A stretch of DNA of 64,000 nucleotides, taken from contig NZ_QRCU01000026.1 of the NCBI RefSeq assembly GCF_003369445.1, positions 88,730 through 152,729 on the forward strand, in the 5' to 3' direction. This document shows, piece by piece, positions 62,633 through 64,000 of this stretch (the first letter of the stretch is position 1; the number at the start of each line of letters is the position of its first letter). The notes below the pieces were generated by a model. That model made no database searches and was not told the origin of the DNA. It saw only the letters and a program-made list of their open reading frames with translations. The position numbers and the translations under genes were made by a program. This DNA is from Arthrobacter silvisoli. Lineage in GTDB: Bacteria > Actinomycetota > Actinomycetes > Actinomycetales > Micrococcaceae.

Positions 62633-63934
62633 GTGAATTTCGCTCTCTACAGGGAGACTCTGTCCATCCGTTCGGTCAGGCAACTGCTGATCATCGGCCT
62701 GATCGCACGCATTCCGCACTCGGCGGCCGGCGTGCTCCTGACGCTGCACATCGTGCTGACGTTGAACGAGGGTTACGCGGCGGCCGGCGCCGCCGCGGCC
62801 CTGATGACCATCGGTATCGCCATCGGCGCACCCTGGCGGGGCCGTCGCGTCGACCGGGCCGGCCTCCGCAAGGCGCTCATCCCGTCGGTCGTCTCCGAGG
62901 CACTGATCTGGGCGGTTGTCCCGCACGTCAGCTACCAGTGGGTGCTGCCCCTGGTGTTCGTCGGCGGCCTTTTCAGCCTGCCTATCTTCAGCGTCATCAG
63001 GCAGTCTTTGGGGGTGCTCGTCGAAGGTGAACAGCGGCGCTCCGCCTTCGCCCTCGATTCCATCTTCACCGAACTGGTCTTCATGATCGGACCCGCGGCC
63101 GGCGCCATCGCCGCGACGAGCGGCTACTCCGCCGTTGCCCTGACGGCGGTCGGCGCCTCCGCGTCAGTGGCAGGCCTCTTCCTGATCTGGTTCAACCCGC
63201 CCACCCGCACCGAGGACACCTGCACCGCGGAGGAAAGTGCCGCACGCGCCGCGGACGATCTCGCCGCGGCCGGCGCCGCAATCGTCGCCTCGGCGGCGCA
63301 TGCGCAGGAGGCTGCCTCCGAACTGGCGCCCGCCGGGTCCAGGCTGGCCCGCCTGCGCGGGCACGTCGCGCGGAACTTCGCCTGGCTGACGGTCTCCGTT
63401 GCGGCCGTGTTCGTCGTCGCGGCAGGCTCCGGCATGGTGCTCAGCGGCACCGACGTCGGCATCGTCGCGATCCTGGAACGCTCCGGGCACCAGACCGAAC
63501 TCGGCATCGTCTTCTTCTTCTGGTGTGCCGCCTCCGTGATCGGCGGCGTGGTCTACGGTGCGATGCACCGGCCCGTTTCACCACTGCTGCTCCTGCTCGG
63601 CATGGCCGCACTGACCATCCCGATGGGCCTCGCCCGGGACACCTGGACCCTGGCCATCCTCTCCTTGCTGCCCGGCCTGCTGTGTGCGCCGGTGCTGTCG
63701 GCCGCCTCGGAGAAGGTCGCCGACCTCGTCGGCGAGGAACGCAGGGGAGAAGCCATGGGCTGGTACGGCTCGGCCCTGACCGCCGGCGTCGCGCTCGGCG
63801 CCCCGCTGGCGGGCGTGTTCATCGACGGCATCGGTTCCTGGGCGGGCTTCGTTTCCGTGGGCGTCGCCGGCGTCGCGCTCTGCCTCACGGGCCTGGTGCT
63901 GATGAAGATCCGCCGGGCGGCCCTGGTCCGCTAG
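62633..63934 (+). CDS. Major facilitator superfamily transporter
   Basis: 433 residues with about twelve membrane segments and a long central loop (about 200-245) rich in Ala and acidic residues. The GRRVDRAGLRKAL sequence matches the MFS loop 2-3 motif. Probably a drug or sugar efflux carrier; substrate unknown. GTG 62633 gives MNFALYRETL; GAGG lies upstream at a long spacing. Confidence 0.9.
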   Translation: MNFALYRETLSIRSVRQLLIIGLIARIPHSAAGVLLTLHIVLTLNEGYAAAGAAAALMTIGIAIGAPWRGRRVDRAGLRKALIPSVVSEALIWAVVPHVSYQWVLPLVFVGGLFSLPIFSVIRQSLGVLVEGEQRRSAFALDSIFTELVFMIGPAAGAIAATSGYSAVALTAVGASASVAGLFLIWFNPPTRTEDTCTAEESAARAADDLAAAGAAIVASAAHAQEAASELAPAGSRLARLRGHVARNFAWLTVSVAAVFVVAAGSGMVLSGTDVGIVAILERSGHQTELGIVFFFWCAASVIGGVVYGAMHRPVSPLLLLLGMAALTIPMGLARDTWTLAILSLLPGLLCAPVLSAASEKVADLVGEERRGEAMGWYGSALTAGVALGAPLAGVFIDGIGSWAGFVSVGVAGVALCLTGLVLMKIRRAALVR

Positions 63935-63952
63935 CCGCGTTCCCAACTACAG

Positions 63953-63996
63953 ACGACGACGGCGGCGCCCCCACCAGGGGGCGCCGCCGTCGTCGT
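63953..63996 (+). terminator. Strong hairpin after the MFS gene
   Basis: 20-bp perfect arms (ACGACGACGGCGGCGCCCCC and complement) with loop ACCA, 18 bases past the stop. The window ends right after, so a T-run cannot be judged. Confidence 0.65.
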
Positions 63997-64000
63997 GGTG

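Overview
The window is a 64-kb piece of chromosome from a high-GC actinobacterium. It is most likely a member of the Micrococcaceae close to Arthrobacter or Pseudarthrobacter. The evidence is the third-position GC bias, the actinobacterial gene sets (DUF3046-recA-recX, PriA in place of HisA, a ClgR-type regulator after cinA, M16 peptidase after pnp), LexA boxes of the TCGAA-N6-TTCGA type, and many genes that start 6-7 bases after a TAnnnT -10 element. No tRNA, rRNA, CRISPR array, prophage or insertion sequence was recognised.

Layout. 1-3.0 kb: the 3' part of a lipoprotein gene, then a leftward ABC exporter operon (ATPase, permease, TetR repressor) with a perfect 22-bp palindromic operator at its promoter. 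3.1-11.0 kb: proS with a TSUP permease, followed by accessory genes (alpha/beta hydrolase, PLP decarboxylase, aminoglycoside-phosphotransferase-like kinase, VIT1-type transporter, DUF4439 membrane protein). 11.1-25.9 kb: the conserved translation and RNA block rimP-nusA-ylxR-infB-rbfA-(guaD)-truB-two small membrane proteins-ribF-(kynA)-rpsO-pnp-M16 peptidase. 26.0-34.5 kb: a molybdenum island (moaA-moaD leftward; moeA-moaC-mog-moaE rightward) flanking a two-component system and a membrane-anchored molybdopterin oxidoreductase. 34.6-45.6 kb: dapB, a CYTH/CHAD operon, an SOS-type small gene, dapA, rnj, ftsK, pgsA, cinA and a ClgR-like regulator. 45.8-58.1 kb: MarR regulator, DUF3046, recA-recX-miaB-miaA, dapF, an RNA methyltransferase-like gene, hflX-dinG, lexA, and a divergent LysM protein. 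58.2-64 kb: hisC-hisB-hisH-small membrane protein-priA-sseB, then an MFS exporter.

How the genes work together. The central theme is housekeeping information processing: transcription/translation factors, RNA decay by PNPase and RNase J, and tRNA modification by TruB, MiaA and MiaB. Lysine/peptidoglycan precursor synthesis (dapA, dapB, dapF) and histidine synthesis are also present. A DNA-damage circuit is visible within the window: LexA, RecA and RecX are all here, with LexA-type boxes upstream of recA, in the lexA-LysM intergenic region, and inside the promoter of an undescribed 111-residue protein at 37956-38291.

Most interesting items: (1) that small gene, whose LexA box fills the 17-bp promoter spacer exactly; (2) the membrane-LysM protein divergent from lexA, a positional counterpart of the SOS division inhibitors YneA, DivS and ChiZ; (3) a staircase of four overlapping mini-ORFs joined by stop/start overlaps between ylxR and infB; (4) at least fifteen apparently leaderless starts; (5) a large nested inverted repeat between infB and rbfA; (6) a tandem-repeat promoter with a six-codon ORF far upstream of hflX.
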